From contig NZ_CAJZCE010000017.1 in assembly GCF_914768025.1 (NCBI RefSeq), forward strand, positions 1 to 44,434: 44,434 nucleotides of DNA, given 5' to 3'. The notes beneath the pieces are model-generated. The model was not told the DNA's origin. It ran no database searches and worked only from the letters and a program-made list of their open reading frames with translations. Positions 15,653 through 25,339 of this stretch are shown piece after piece. Both the position numbers and the translations under genes were made by a program. Source of the DNA: Snodgrassella gandavensis (lineage in GTDB: Bacteria; Pseudomonadota; Gammaproteobacteria; Burkholderiales; Neisseriaceae). The first letter of the stretch is position 1; every line of letters begins with the position of its first letter.

Positions 15653-16531
15653 TTATGGGGCAGTTGGTGGTTTAGTATTACGGTGTTTATACCGATTGTA
15701 GCCAAATAGGTACTGGCTGGGAAAGCGTGCTACCCATTGTTCGACATTGTTGTTGATAATCTGGGCATCAAGTTCACGATTGCCATTGAGTGTACCTTCC
15801 AGCGGAGCGATATGCAGGGCAAAGCCGCGGCCGTGGGGCAGACGTTCGCCGCAAAAGAACAGGGCGGTTACTTTAGGCATGACGGCCAGACGTGAGGCCA
15901 GTGTCATGGTGTAGGCTGGTTGGCCAAAAAAAGTTGCCCATACGCCTTCACCTTCACCAGGTACCTGATCGGGTAAAACGATGGTGGCCTCTTTGTTTTT
16001 TAAGGCACGTACGATTTGTTTGACGCCCTGCATATTGGCCGGTGCGGTATAGCCGTTATCGCGGACGCGGCCATTATTCATTACGCTTTCGAGCCAGCTT
16101 ATTTTGGGTGGGCGATACATGGCGGTGAGAGGAAAGGGCAGTTTTTCGCTCAGGTAACGGCCGGCAAGGTCGTAATTGCCCAGATGCGGGGTAATGAGCA
16201 GCAGACCTTCGTTGCGAGCGAGGGCTTCTTCAATGTGTTCCCAGCCGTGCACTTCTTTAAATAGGGAGACAATGTGTTTGCTGGAGCGGGTCCATGCAAT
16301 GGATAGTTCTAGTCCGCTTTTAGCTGTTTCGGCGAAAACGGATTTAACCAGTTTCTCTGCTTGTTGGTCGTTGGCAGCAAGTTTGCTAAAATGTAGATTT
16401 CTAGTTGTGCGTTTACGTTCGTTGGTGGCAAAGTAATAGCCAAAACGCCCCAGTATTGAACCTATGCCTTGTAAAATTGGCAAGGGAATTAATGCCAACA
16501 AGGAAAATACGACATAAACCAGCTTTTGCAT
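15653..16531 (-). CDS. lpxL: Lipid A late acyltransferase (LpxL/HtrB family)
   Basis: A 292-aa inner-membrane acyltransferase with an N-terminal membrane anchor and the catalytic HxxxxD motif H116-LGNY-D121. Later conserved stretches (VLPDQVPGEGEG, WVARFPSQYLFGYNRYK) are typical of the LpxL/HtrB/LpxM family that adds secondary acyl chains to Kdo-lipid A. It is divergent from metK with ~100 nt between them, an arrangement also known in Neisseria. The window holds a second family member at 23710 with Glu in place of the motif's Asp, so the two probably act at different steps. Which acyl position each serves cannot be read from sequence. Confidence 0.9.
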   Translation of the reverse strand: MQKLVYVVFSLLALIPLPILQGIGSILGRFGYYFATNERKRTTRNLHFSKLAANDQQAEKLVKSVFAETAKSGLELSIAWTRSSKHIVSLFKEVHGWEHIEEALARNEGLLLITPHLGNYDLAGRYLSEKLPFPLTAMYRPPKISWLESVMNNGRVRDNGYTAPANMQGVKQIVRALKNKEATIVLPDQVPGEGEGVWATFFGQPAYTMTLASRLAVMPKVTALFFCGERLPHGRGFALHIAPLEGTLNGNRELDAQIINNNVEQWVARFPSQYLFGYNRYKHRNTKPPTAP

Positions 16532-16630
16532 CTGTTCTGTATCTCAAACTTAAAATTTGGGCGACATTGTAACAAAAGCATCTATAACTGCCCATAAAGC
16601 ATTATTAGCATCAGAAAGTATCCGCCAATT

Positions 16631-17800
16631 ATGAGTGAATTTCTGTTTACTTCCGAATCGGTATCTGAGGGTCATCCAGACAAGGTTGCCGACCAGATTT
16701 CCGATTCTATTTTAGACGCTATCCTGGCTCAGGACTCTGCTGCACGCGTGGCAGCTGAAACTTTAGTCAATACCGGTTTGTGTGTGCTGGCCGGCGAGGT
16801 TTCTACGCGTGCGCATATTAATTATATTCAGGTTGCACGCGATACGATTAAGCGTATCGGTTACAACTCATCGGAGCTGGGCTTTGATGCCAGCGGCTGT
16901 GCGGTGATGGTATGTTATGACGAGCAGTCTCCTGATATTGCGCAGGGTGTTAATGAAGGGGAAGGTCTTGACTTGGATATGGGTGCCGGTGATCAGGGGC
17001 TGATGTTTGGTTATGCCTGTGATGAAACGCCTACACTGATGCCGTTTGCCATTTATTATGCACATCGTCTGATGCAGCGCCAGAGTGAAGTGCGTAAAAG
17101 TGGTGAACTGCCATGGTTGCGCCCGGATGCAAAAGCGCAGCTAACCTGTGTGTATGACAGTGAGACTGGTAAGGTGAAGCGCATTGATACGGTAGTGCTG
17201 TCTACGCAGCATGAACCGGATGTCGGGCGTGAGGAACTGGTTGAAGCGGTGAAGGAATATATCATCAAGCCAGTATTGCCTGCTGATATGTTAACTGATG
17301 AAACGCAGTATCTGATTAATCCGACCGGCCGTTTTGTGATTGGCGGGCCGCAGGGTGACTGTGGTCTGACTGGGCGCAAGATTATTGTGGATACTTATGG
17401 CGGTGCGGCGCCGCATGGTGGTGGCGCGTTTTCTGGTAAAGACCCTACCAAAGTTGATCGTTCCGCCGCTTATGCCTGCCGTTATGTGGCGAAGAATATT
17501 GTTGCTGCCGGTTTGGCCAGCCAGTGTCAGATTCAGATTTCCTATGCGATTGGTATTGCACAGCCTACTTCTATTGCAATTGATACTTTCGGTACCGGTA
17601 AAGTTGATGAAAATCGATTGATTGAGATTGTGCAGCAGCATTTTGATTTGCGTCCGAAAGGGATTATTAAAATGCTGGATTTGCAGCGGCCGATTTATGC
17701 GAAAACGGCAGCATATGGTCACTTTGGCCGTGAAGAGCCGGAATTTACGTGGGAACGCACAGATAAAGCGCAATTATTGCGTGAGGCTGCGGGTATTTGA
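16631..17800 (+). CDS. metK: S-adenosylmethionine synthase
   Basis: A 389-aa MetK of normal length. It contains the N-terminal [14 protein letters not shown] (ATP/methionine site), the [12 protein letters not shown] signature and the glycine-rich [16 protein letters not shown] loop. It makes SAM from methionine and ATP, supplying among others the methyltransferase domain of the YnbC-like protein. It is monocistronic, divergent from lpxL and ends at a strong terminator. I found no SAM riboswitch in the short leader. Confidence 0.98.
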   Translation: MSEFLFTSESVSEGHPDKVADQISDSILDAILAQDSAARVAAETLVNTGLCVLAGEVSTRAHINYIQVARDTIKRIGYNSSELGFDASGCAVMVCYDEQSPDIAQGVNEGEGLDLDMGAGDQGLMFGYACDETPTLMPFAIYYAHRLMQRQSEVRKSGELPWLRPDAKAQLTCVYDSETGKVKRIDTVVLSTQHEPDVGREELVEAVKEYIIKPVLPADMLTDETQYLINPTGRFVIGGPQGDCGLTGRKIIVDTYGGAAPHGGGAFSGKDPTKVDRSAAYACRYVAKNIVAAGLASQCQIQISYAIGIAQPTSIAIDTFGTGKVDENRLIEIVQQHFDLRPKGIIKMLDLQRPIYAKTAAYGHFGREEPEFTWERTDKAQLLREAAGI

Positions 17801-17813
17801 TTCAGCTTGTATG

Positions 17814-17844
17814 AAAAAAGGCTGCTTTTGAGGCAGCCTTTTTT
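17814..17844 (+). terminator. Terminator of metK
   Basis: A 12-bp stem, AAAAAAGGCTGC (17814-17825) with 17833-17844, a 7-nt loop and a T6 run that forms the right arm's end. Confidence 0.9.
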
Positions 17845-18569
17845 GCTGGTTGTTGTGTCGGCTGCTGATATGGTTTTGACAGTTGCAGAATTTGGTCAGA
17901 ATAGGTGTGTGTTGGGTTTATGGTAGGCTGAAAGCTTGTCTGAAGCCTAAACTAAACTTGCTGTTTTTGTCGTTGTTAGTGGTGTGTTTGCTAAGAAAAT
18001 TGGAGTTTTGTATAGGGGGAAAGGTGCAATTTTGTTCAAGGCTGGTGTGAAAGGTTGTTGAGACAGGCTGGATAAAACAGTTATCTGGTTAATATGGCGT
18101 AAAAATCTTCAAAATAACTAAATATTTAATCTGCTATCAAATATAATTATGCCCTTAACACATAAGGATAGTTGTGGATTTTTGTCTTATGGTTTGTATA
18201 GAAAAATAATTATCAGTATGGAATTTGTGGCTGGTTATTAATAAATTCGGCTGGTTGATTTTTCTGTGATTGGTTCTGGCTGTTTCTTGGTCTAAATGAT
18301 GGCTCAAAGCAGTTTATGATTATGGTGTGGCTCGCCTGTTTTCTGGTATGACATATGGCAGATTATGTCTGTGAGCTGGAAAAGGTACATCGTTCATGAT
18401 ATTTGCTGATAGGACGGTATGCGGGCATATAAGAGTAATTTTCAATAAATTTGATAATGTAGTGACTATTTTGGGGTTGGAATATTTTCAGCCAAACTAT
18501 AAGCTTCATTTATAATAAGTGGTATGGTTATTGTAATGGTTTATTTTTTGGATTTTGAGGTGCTCTAAT
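17845..18569. other. Long intergenic region upstream of the efflux operon
   Basis: About 720 bases with no convincing gene. A TATAAT hexamer at about 18512-18517 (in CATTTATAATAAG) is a candidate -10 for the marR-led operon but has no good -35 at 17 nt, which would fit a regulated promoter. Short open frames (for example 39 codons ending near 18515) lack ribosome binding sites. Confidence 0.5.
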
Positions 18570-19064
18570 ATGGGTTTTTCTCTTCCTGCTACCGAACTGG
18601 AAGCTGCTTTAGGGGTGCTGGCAGTGAAAATGCCAAGCATGAATGTTCAACTGGTGATGCTCAGCCGCTTAATACGTCTGGTGCACACAACCATTCAAAG
18701 TGAGCTGAATGAGCGTTTGCACAAGCACCACCTGTCAGAAAGTCTGTGGCATGCGCTGCTGGCGGTTTATGCGCGGCCGAATCATGAAATTTTACCATCA
18801 GAACTGAGTAGTATTCTGAATCTAACCCGCACCAGTGCAACGCGTCTGTCTGATGATCTGGTGCTTAATGGCTGGGCAACGCGTTCTACTCATCCTTTAG
18901 ACCGGCGTAAAATTACGTTGAAATTAACCAAGGCTGGTGAGAATCTGATTCAACTGGTTAGTCCGGAAACCAATGAGGTGCGCCGGCGGGTATGGTCAGC
19001 CCTGAGTGAACCGGAATATGAACAATTGCAGCAGTTACTAACCAAGTTATTAACTGCTGCTTAA
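18570..19064 (+). CDS. MarR-family transcriptional regulator (EmrR/FarR-like)
   Basis: A 164-aa winged helix-turn-helix protein. The recognition region reads LNLTRTSATRLSDDL and the wing is HPLDRRKITLKLT, with the conserved D-R-R of MarR proteins. The ATG at 18570 is preferred because GAGGTG lies 8 nt upstream; the in-frame TTG at 18555 overlaps that ribosome binding site. It is the first gene of an operon with an outer membrane factor, EmrA and EmrB, as for emrR in E. coli, and its N-terminal extension is like that of EmrR. It probably represses the operon until a lipophilic drug or fatty acid binds. Confidence 0.9.
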   Translation: MGFSLPATELEAALGVLAVKMPSMNVQLVMLSRLIRLVHTTIQSELNERLHKHHLSESLWHALLAVYARPNHEILPSELSSILNLTRTSATRLSDDLVLNGWATRSTHPLDRRKITLKLTKAGENLIQLVSPETNEVRRRVWSALSEPEYEQLQQLLTKLLTAA

Positions 19065-19083
19065 CTTTTTTGCTGAGATTTGC

Positions 19084-20535
19084 ATGAAATTAACTGTGTC
19101 TGTGCCCCGATTCCGATTACGTCAGTTATCCCTTGTTACTCCAGTTGCTTTGCTGCTGTTGTCTGCCTGTGCCAATTTTGGCCAGCAACCAGATTTGCAA
19201 ACACCTCAGGAGGCGACACAACTGCAATTACCTGCCGGTCAGTCTGCCCATGCTAGGCAGAACTGGTGGCTGGGTCTGAATCAGCCGCTGTTGAATAAGC
19301 TGATGGATACTGGTTTGGCTAATGCACCGGATTTGCGTATTGCTGCTGCACGTGTTGCGCAAGCAGAGGCGCAATGGCGTGGTGCCAGAGGTGAGGCTGG
19401 TGTACAGGTAGGAGTACAGGCAAATGGGGTAGCTGCCTATTTGAATCCGAAGCCAGACTCAAATAGGGCTGGTGATGACCCGAATCATGTTTTCCGTAAT
19501 GAAATGGCTGCTGTAGCCGTTAATTATACTTTTGATTTCTGGGGCAAGCAGCGGAATCTGATTAAGGCGGCACTAGGTACGCGTCTTGCTGCTGCCTATC
19601 AGCAGGAACAGGCACGGCTGGTACTAAGCCAGAGCATTGTATCGCAATATACCCAATGGCAGTTGTTGCAGGAACAGGCGCATATTCTGCAACAGCGTAT
19701 TGGTGTGAATCAGCAGTTGCAGAAGCTGGTTGCTAACCGGATTCGTGCTGGTCTGCAACCAGCCAGTGATGAGTATGCGTTTACGCAAACAGTATTGGGT
19801 TTGCAAAGTGCTTTGCGTCAGACGCAGGCGGATATCGAACGTACCCGTCACAGCATGGCGGCACTGGTTGGTCTGTCGCCAAACCAGCTACCGGCAATGG
19901 TACCTCAGCCGCTGGATAAAGTGCCTGAGGTGGCGGTTGATGGTCTGCGTGCGGATATTCTGGGACAACGGCCGGATATTGCTGCACAACGGGCTTTATT
20001 ACAATCGAATTATTTTGGTATTAAGGCGGCAGAGGCGGCATTTTATCCTAATATTGAAATTAAGGGATTGGCCGGTCTGGCGCACGTGGACGCGTTTGAT
20101 CTGATACATTCTTCTTCACGGATGCTGGGTATTGTGCCAGCTATTTCGTTGCCTATCTTTACTTCGGGCAGTTTGCAAGCTGCATTGTCGGGTAAACGTT
20201 CTGCCTATAATGAGCAGGTAGCTCAATATGACAAAACGGTATTGACAGCCTTGCAGCAGGCAGCCGATGCTATAAGTGATTATCAGCACAGTACGGTGGC
20301 GTTGCCATTGCAGCAACAGGCTTTTCAGGTGGCACAGAAGAATGCGCTATCCAGCAGCAAACGTCATGCGGCAGGGCTGGACAATGCTATTACCAAACTG
20401 CAACGCGAAGATACTGCTTTGAGGGCACGTGCTGATTGGGTTAAAACCATTGCATGGCAGCAACAGAGCTGGAATAGTCTGCATGCTGCGCTGGGTGGTG
20501 GTTTCCAGCTTTCAGATACTCAGGCTACTCGTTAA
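19084..20535 (+). CDS. NodT-family outer membrane efflux lipoprotein
   Basis: A 483-aa outer membrane factor of the TolC/OprM/NodT type. The signal peptide ends in the lipobox L-S-A-C (C29). The mature protein has the two repeated coiled-coil/beta units expected of the family; NWWLGLNQPLLNKLMDTGL near the start and LRADILGQRPDIAAQRAL in the middle are hallmarks. It forms the [17 protein letters not shown] exit duct for the EmrAB pump encoded next. Only 19 nt separate it from the marR stop, and 38 nt from emrA, so the genes are co-transcribed. Including the duct in an emr operon is unlike E. coli, which uses a separate tolC. Confidence 0.92.
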   Translation: MKLTVSVPRFRLRQLSLVTPVALLLLSACANFGQQPDLQTPQEATQLQLPAGQSAHARQNWWLGLNQPLLNKLMDTGLANAPDLRIAAARVAQAEAQWRGARGEAGVQVGVQANGVAAYLNPKPDSNRAGDDPNHVFRNEMAAVAVNYTFDFWGKQRNLIKAALGTRLAAAYQQEQARLVLSQSIVSQYTQWQLLQEQAHILQQRIGVNQQLQKLVANRIRAGLQPASDEYAFTQTVLGLQSALRQTQADIERTRHSMAALVGLSPNQLPAMVPQPLDKVPEVAVDGLRADILGQRPDIAAQRALLQSNYFGIKAAEAAFYPNIEIKGLAGLAHVDAFDLIHSSSRMLGIVPAISLPIFTSGSLQAALSGKRSAYNEQVAQYDKTVLTALQQAADAISDYQHSTVALPLQQQAFQVAQKNALSSSKRHAAGLDNAITKLQREDTALRARADWVKTIAWQQQSWNSLHAALGGGFQLSDTQATR

Positions 20536-20573
20536 TTTACTGTTATTTTTCTATTTTATTGAGCTATTTACGT

Positions 20574-21770
20574 ATGAGTGAACAAAAGCAAACTAACGAG
20601 GCAGTAACAACCTCGCAACCGGCGGTTCAGCCGCAGTCTGAACGAGTGCCCGCAGGCCGCAAGCGCAAGCTGGTGGTGCTGACTGCCGTATTTCTGCTGA
20701 TTGCGCTGGGCTTTCTGCTGATGTATCTGCTGGTCTGGCAGCATAAAGAATCCACTGATGATGCATATGTGAATGGCCATCTGGTGCAAATTACACCGCA
20801 GATTACTGGTACGGTGCAGAAGGTGAATGTGGATGACACGCAAACCGTTAAAGCCGGGCAGGTGTTGGTTGAACTGGATAACAGTGATATGCAACTGGCG
20901 TTTGAACGGGCACATGATGAGCTGATTAATGCGATTCGCCAGAATCAGCAGCAGACTGCTCAGTCACGTCAGGCCAGTGCACAGGTGGCCGCACAACAGG
21001 CTCAGTTAAAACGTTTGCAAGCAGACTTGCTGCGTCGCCAGAGTCTGGCCGGTACGGATGCCATTTCTGCTGAAGAGTTAAGCCATGCTCGTGATGCGGT
21101 ATTGGAAGCTCAGGCAAAACTGAAAGCTGTGCAAGGGCAGGAAAGTGCGGCAAAAGCGGTGTTGGGTCATAATGTTCCGCTGCGCCAGCAGCCGGCAGTG
21201 ATGACAGCAGTCAGCCATCTGAAAAGTGCATGGCTGGATTTACAGCGTACCCATATCAAGGCGCCAGTAGATGGACAAGTTGCCAAACGCAATGTTCAGG
21301 TGGGGCAGAAAGTGGCTACGGGCGCGGCACTGATGGCGGTAGTACCATTGAATAATGTCTGGGTAGATGCCAACTTCAAGGAAAGCCAGCTGGCTAAAAT
21401 CCGTATCGGGCAGCCGGTGGAAATCAGAGCAGATGTGTATGGCAGTAAAGTAACCTATCACGGTAAGGTGGCGGGTTTGTCTGCCGGTACGGGTGCAGCG
21501 TTCTCTCTTTTACCGGCACAGAATGCAACCGGTAACTGGATTAAAGTGGTACAGCGCGTGCCGGTGCGTATTGCGCTGGATCCGAAAGAGCTGGCTGCGC
21601 ATCCGTTGCGGGTAGGGTTATCAATGGATGTTGAGGTAAATACGCGTAACCAGAATGGGCAGGATTTAACATCAGTGCATGCGATTCCCACCAATGGCAG
21701 TATGGCTGCAATTGACTGGACACCAATCAATAATATGATTGAGCAGATTTTTGCCCAGTACGCTCCCTGA
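20574..21770 (+). CDS. emrA: EmrA-type membrane fusion (adaptor) protein
   Basis: A 398-aa HlyD/EmrA-family adaptor: a single membrane helix (about residues 31-56), biotinyl-lipoyl-like halves around a periplasmic alpha-hairpin rich in Gln and Ala (about 120-200), and a C-terminal beta domain with NVWVDANFKESQL, strongly typical of EmrA. It links the inner-membrane EmrB to the outer membrane factor. The ATG at 20574 is chosen over the TTG at 20559 because family members begin with a short hydrophilic tail like MSEQKQ; the ribosome binding site is weak for both. Confidence 0.93.
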   Translation: MSEQKQTNEAVTTSQPAVQPQSERVPAGRKRKLVVLTAVFLLIALGFLLMYLLVWQHKESTDDAYVNGHLVQITPQITGTVQKVNVDDTQTVKAGQVLVELDNSDMQLAFERAHDELINAIRQNQQQTAQSRQASAQVAAQQAQLKRLQADLLRRQSLAGTDAISAEELSHARDAVLEAQAKLKAVQGQESAAKAVLGHNVPLRQQPAVMTAVSHLKSAWLDLQRTHIKAPVDGQVAKRNVQVGQKVATGAALMAVVPLNNVWVDANFKESQLAKIRIGQPVEIRADVYGSKVTYHGKVAGLSAGTGAAFSLLPAQNATGNWIKVVQRVPVRIALDPKELAAHPLRVGLSMDVEVNTRNQNGQDLTSVHAIPTNGSMAAIDWTPINNMIEQIFAQYAP

Positions 21771-21801
21771 TTCTGTTAACGCCGAATCTCTTATCTGGAT
21801 A

Positions 21802-21837
21802 CTGCTGGTACAGGAATAATAGTTCTGTCACCAGCAG
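21802..21837 (+). promoter_or_regulatory. Strong hairpin between emrA and emrB
   Basis: CTGCTGGT (21802-21809) pairs with ACCAGCAG (21830-21837), and the stem continues inward ~6 more pairs with one bulged C. It has no U-tract after it, so it looks like an mRNA stability or attenuator element rather than a full terminator. It could lower emrB expression relative to emrA or protect the upstream message. Confidence 0.5.
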
Positions 21838-21976
21838 GCTTTACTCAGGTAGTGATTTAGCCTGATTTTACTGTAATTCCAGAAGCATCATCTTTATGAA
21901 CTGTATTTTTGTGTCTATGGACACAGATTTGGATATGCTGAAAGATGAAGTATGTTTCTGCAATAAGGCCGCTTGA

Positions 21977-23506
21977 ATGACGCATTCTCCTTTAAAAGGT
22001 CCGGCACTGGCTTTGGTTACAGTGGCACTGTCACTGGCCGTTTTTATGCAGGTGCTGGATTCCACCATTGCCAATGTGGCATTGCCAACCATTACTGGTA
22101 ATCTGGGTGCAGCCAATAGTCAGGGTACGTGGGTGATTACTGCGTTTGCGGTAGCGAATGCGATTTCAGTACCGCTTACTGGCTGGCTGGCGCGCCGTTT
22201 TGGTGAAGTGAAAGTTTTTGTTGTGGCAACACTGTCGTTTGTGTTGGCCTCGTTTTTATGTGGTATTGCACCCAGTCTGGCATTGCTGGTGTTTTTCCGC
22301 GTGTTGCAGGGTGCTGTGGCCGGGCCGATGATTCCGCTGTCGCAAAGTTTGCTGATGGCTGCCTATCCGCCGGAAAAACGTCCCATGGCACTGGCTATGT
22401 GGTCGATGGTAATCATTGTGGCGCCGATTTTCGGGCCGATTCTGGGTGGTATTATCAGTGATAACTGGCATTGGGGCTGGATTTTCTTTATTAATGTGCC
22501 AATTGGTTTGCTGGCTGCCGGTATTTCATGGCAGATGATGAAAAAACGCGAAACCGAAACTGTACACGAGCCAATCGACCGCATGGGCTTATCGCTGATG
22601 GTAGTAGGCGTAGGTGCCTTGCAAATGATGCTTGACCGCGGCCATGAGCTGGACTGGTTCTCGTCCAATGAAATTATTGTTTTGGCTGTTATTGCTGTAG
22701 TGTGTCTGGGCTACTTTGTTATCTGGGAATGGTATGCCAAGTACCCGATTGTAGACTTGCGCCTGTTTAAAGACCGTAACTTTACCGTAGGGGTAATTAC
22801 CCTCAGTACAGCCTATATGACCTATATGGGAGCGATCGTACTGCTGCCGATGCTGTTGCAGATGCAGCTTGGTTATACCGCTACCTGGGCGGGGCTGGCA
22901 ACGGCACCTATTGGTATTTTCCCAGTATTGTTGTCGCCGCTGATTGGTAAGTTTGGTAACCGGCTGGATATGCGGGTGCTGGTAACCATCAGCTTTACTG
23001 TATACGCTATCTGTTTCTTCTGGCGTACCAATTTTAATGCTGGCATGGGTTTTATGGATGTATTCTGGCCGCAGTTTGTGCAGGGGATTGGCATGGCGAT
23101 GTTCTTTATGCCGTTAACTCAGATTACCCTGTCTAATATGTCTGGTTCGCAGATTGCCAGTGCGTCGAGTATTTCCAATTTTGTGCGCATTCTGGCTGGT
23201 GGTATTGGTACTTCAATGGTAAATGTATTGTGGGATAAACGTGAAGCTTTGCATCATACGCAATTGGTGGAAAACATCCATCCTTATAATAGCACCATGA
23301 ATGAGTCAATTCAGGGTATGAATCAGCTCGGTTTAAGTGGTGTACAGCCGTTAGGTTCGATTGAGCATACTATTGGTCAGCAGGCGCATATTATGGGTGC
23401 GAATGATTTATTCTGGCTGTATGGTTTGACTTTCTTAATTCTGATTGTGCTGGTATGGTTTGCCAAGCCACCGTTTGGTAGTGGCGGTGGCGGCGGGGCA
23501 CATTGA
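21977..23506 (+). CDS. emrB: EmrB-type multidrug MFS transporter (DHA2 family)
   Basis: A 509-aa drug:H+ antiporter with about 14 membrane helices. It has the DHA2 signature VLDSTIANVALPTITGNLG in helix 1 and the motif-A loop GWLARRFGEVKVF. The C-terminus ends in a glycine stretch and AH. It is the energised subunit of the three-part pump formed with the neighbouring EmrA and outer membrane factor, exporting lipophilic compounds from the inner membrane. AAGG lies 8-10 nt before the ATG. A 206-nt gap with a hairpin separates it from emrA, longer than the other gaps in the operon. A FarB-like fatty-acid exporter is an equally good name. Confidence 0.94.
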   Translation: MTHSPLKGPALALVTVALSLAVFMQVLDSTIANVALPTITGNLGAANSQGTWVITAFAVANAISVPLTGWLARRFGEVKVFVVATLSFVLASFLCGIAPSLALLVFFRVLQGAVAGPMIPLSQSLLMAAYPPEKRPMALAMWSMVIIVAPIFGPILGGIISDNWHWGWIFFINVPIGLLAAGISWQMMKKRETETVHEPIDRMGLSLMVVGVGALQMMLDRGHELDWFSSNEIIVLAVIAVVCLGYFVIWEWYAKYPIVDLRLFKDRNFTVGVITLSTAYMTYMGAIVLLPMLLQMQLGYTATWAGLATAPIGIFPVLLSPLIGKFGNRLDMRVLVTISFTVYAICFFWRTNFNAGMGFMDVFWPQFVQGIGMAMFFMPLTQITLSNMSGSQIASASSISNFVRILAGGIGTSMVNVLWDKREALHHTQLVENIHPYNSTMNESIQGMNQLGLSGVQPLGSIEHTIGQQAHIMGANDLFWLYGLTFLILIVLVWFAKPPFGSGGGGGAH

Positions 23507-23524
23507 AATCCTTTGCTATCTATT

Positions 23525-23565
23525 AACGCGGCCTGTGCATTCTGTGTAGGCCGTGTTATTTTTTA
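23525..23565 (+). terminator. Terminator of the efflux operon
   Basis: AACGCGGCCT (23525-23534) pairs with AGGCCGTGTT (23548-23557, one G-T wobble), followed by ATTTTTTAT. Confidence 0.85.
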
Positions 23566-23709
23566 TCCTTTCCGTATACACAACACTCTTACAATCTGTT
23601 GTAAGGCAAATGTTTATATACAACTGTGAATGTAAAGTGGTGGCAGCTTGTGTACAATAGATAGCGTTTAAGTGCATGGCTGGCGATAAGCAGTTAGGTA
23701 ATATTAGTA

Positions 23710-24600
23710 ATGATGATGAAATTGGCGTTTGCTTTTTTATATGTGCTGCAATTACTGCCGTTGTGTATGATTCATGCACTGGCACGATGTGTGGGCTGGT
23801 TAAGTTATTATGCGGTAGCGCTGCGGCGGCGCATTGGCCTGATTAATTTGCGCCAATGTTTTCCCGAATGGACAGAACGGCAGCGGCGCAAGGTACTGCG
23901 TGAACATTTCTATCATATGTCCATGCTGTTACTGGAATATGGCCTATACTGGTATGGCGATGCCCGACGGTTGAAAAAGCTGGTGCGCTATCAGGACAAG
24001 CATTATCTGGATGATGCACTGGCTGCCGGTGAGAAAGTGATTTTACTCTATCCGCACTTTACTGCTTTTGAGGCGGCGGTGTATGCCCTCAATCAGGATG
24101 TTCCTCTGATTAGCGTCTATTCACACCAGAAAAACAAGCAGATGGATGAGCAAATTCTCAAAGGCCGCCAGCGTTATAACAATGCTTTTCTGATTGGACG
24201 TACGGAAGGGCTGCGTGCCATTATCAAGAAAATCAAAGCCAGCAGTGCGCCGTTTCTTTATCTGCCTGATCAGGATTTTGGCCGGCGTGAATCGATTTTT
24301 GTGAATTTTTTCGCTATTCCCACTGCTACGATTGCCGGTCTTAGCCGTATTGCAGCTTTAACTAAAGCTAAGGTTATTCCGGCAATTCCTACCCGTGAAG
24401 CGGATGGCAGTGTGACCTTGCGTTTTTATCCGCAGTGGGAAAATTTCCCCAGTAAAGACATCGTTGCCGATACCCAGCGCATGAATGATTTTATTGAGGC
24501 ACGGGTGCGCGAACAGCCGTCACAGTATTACTGGCTACATAAACGTTTCAAAACTCGCCCAGAGGGCGAGGCATCGTTTTATCAGAAAATTCACAAATAA
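23710..24600 (+). CDS. Second LpxL/LpxM-family lipid A acyltransferase
   Basis: A 296-aa LPLAT-family protein with an N-terminal membrane anchor and the motif H116-FTAF-E121, the HxxxxE form of the catalytic pair. The downstream LYLPDQDFGRRESIFVNFF and REQPSQYYWLHKRFK stretches are typical of late lipid A acyltransferases. Together with the HxxxxD protein at 15653 the window encodes two such enzymes, as expected for hexa-acylated lipid A in Neisseriaceae. Three ATG codons in a row start the gene; the first is kept for lack of a decisive ribosome binding site. It is monocistronic between the efflux operon and a minus-strand operon. Confidence 0.88.
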   Translation: MMMKLAFAFLYVLQLLPLCMIHALARCVGWLSYYAVALRRRIGLINLRQCFPEWTERQRRKVLREHFYHMSMLLLEYGLYWYGDARRLKKLVRYQDKHYLDDALAAGEKVILLYPHFTAFEAAVYALNQDVPLISVYSHQKNKQMDEQILKGRQRYNNAFLIGRTEGLRAIIKKIKASSAPFLYLPDQDFGRRESIFVNFFAIPTATIAGLSRIAALTKAKVIPAIPTREADGSVTLRFYPQWENFPSKDIVADTQRMNDFIEARVREQPSQYYWLHKRFKTRPEGEASFYQKIHK

Positions 24601-24633
24601 AAACCGGCTATCCGCGCTACAGCAAACAGCCGG

Positions 24634-24675
24634 GCAAAAAATACTGCTGCCATGAGTTGATTCTCTGGCAGCAGT
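24634..24675 (-). terminator. Terminator of the MFS/UDG/SDR operon
   Basis: A perfect 10-bp stem (24643-24652 with 24666-24675). On the minus strand it is followed by AT then six T, eight bases past the SDR gene's stop. Read on the + strand it also follows the acyltransferase gene. Confidence 0.85.
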
Positions 24676-24682
24676 TGTTTAT

Positions 24683-25315
24683 TCAGACACCTGATAACGC
24701 TATAGACTGGCCGATATAAGCATCGTTATGTAGTGCTTTCAGCATAAAATGAGCCACATCCGCACGGGCAATGCGGCCGCTGCCCGTTGGAATGCCCTGT
24801 GCTGCTTCAACATAATGACCAGAAAGGGCATCATGAGTTAAGCCAAGCGGGCGCACAATCGTTGCGTCCAGACCAGCCGCCTGAATCTGCTCAATTGCAA
24901 CACGATGATCGGCCAGCGGATGGCGTAGAAATTCCATTGCTGCCTGACCACGTTCACCTTCCAGCTCATTATCCACACCGGCGGAAGCGCAGTAGACGAT
25001 GCGTTTAATGCCATGTTGCTGCAATTGCGGAGCAATATTGCTGAGCATGCGCTGCAAATCATTACCCGGTTTGACCCCCTGATTGGTGTTCAGGGCTGAG
25101 GCCACTGCATCGTAATGGCTGTTAGCGGCAAACAGTGCCACAACATCAGTAGCCTCAAACGCATCACAGCGGCGAATATGCAAGTTGGGATGCTGTAAGT
25201 TGAGTTTTTCCGGTGTGCGCACTGCCGCAGTAATTTCATCACCATTGGCTAGTGCCTGCTCAACTAAAGACCTGCCAACGCCACCAGTGGCTCCAAAAAC
25301 CAGAATATGCATCAA
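24683..25315 (-). CDS. NAD(P)-binding SDR-like oxidoreductase (NmrA/YwnB type)
   Basis: A 210-aa atypical short-chain dehydrogenase with the N-terminal Rossmann motif GATGGVG (8-14), then a conserved AAVRTPEKL and a YCASAGVDNE segment in place of a strict YxxxK site. Members of this group bind NAD(P)H and serve as reductases or redox sensors, such as the flavin reductase/NmrA-like proteins. It is the last gene of a minus-strand operon, 24 nt after a uracil-DNA glycosylase-like gene. Substrate unknown. Confidence 0.88.
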   Translation of the reverse strand: MMHILVFGATGGVGRSLVEQALANGDEITAAVRTPEKLNLQHPNLHIRRCDAFEATDVVALFAANSHYDAVASALNTNQGVKPGNDLQRMLSNIAPQLQQHGIKRIVYCASAGVDNELEGERGQAAMEFLRHPLADHRVAIEQIQAAGLDATIVRPLGLTHDALSGHYVEAAQGIPTGSGRIARADVAHFMLKALHNDAYIGQSIALSGV

Positions 25316-25339
25316 TGTTCTCCCGCTAAATAGTCAGAA

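Noticed and set aside
16532-16630. SAM riboswitch before metK
   Set aside because: The leader is too short and shows none of the known SAM aptamer patterns.
17291-17773. 160-codon minus-strand frame
   Set aside because: Antisense shadow of metK.
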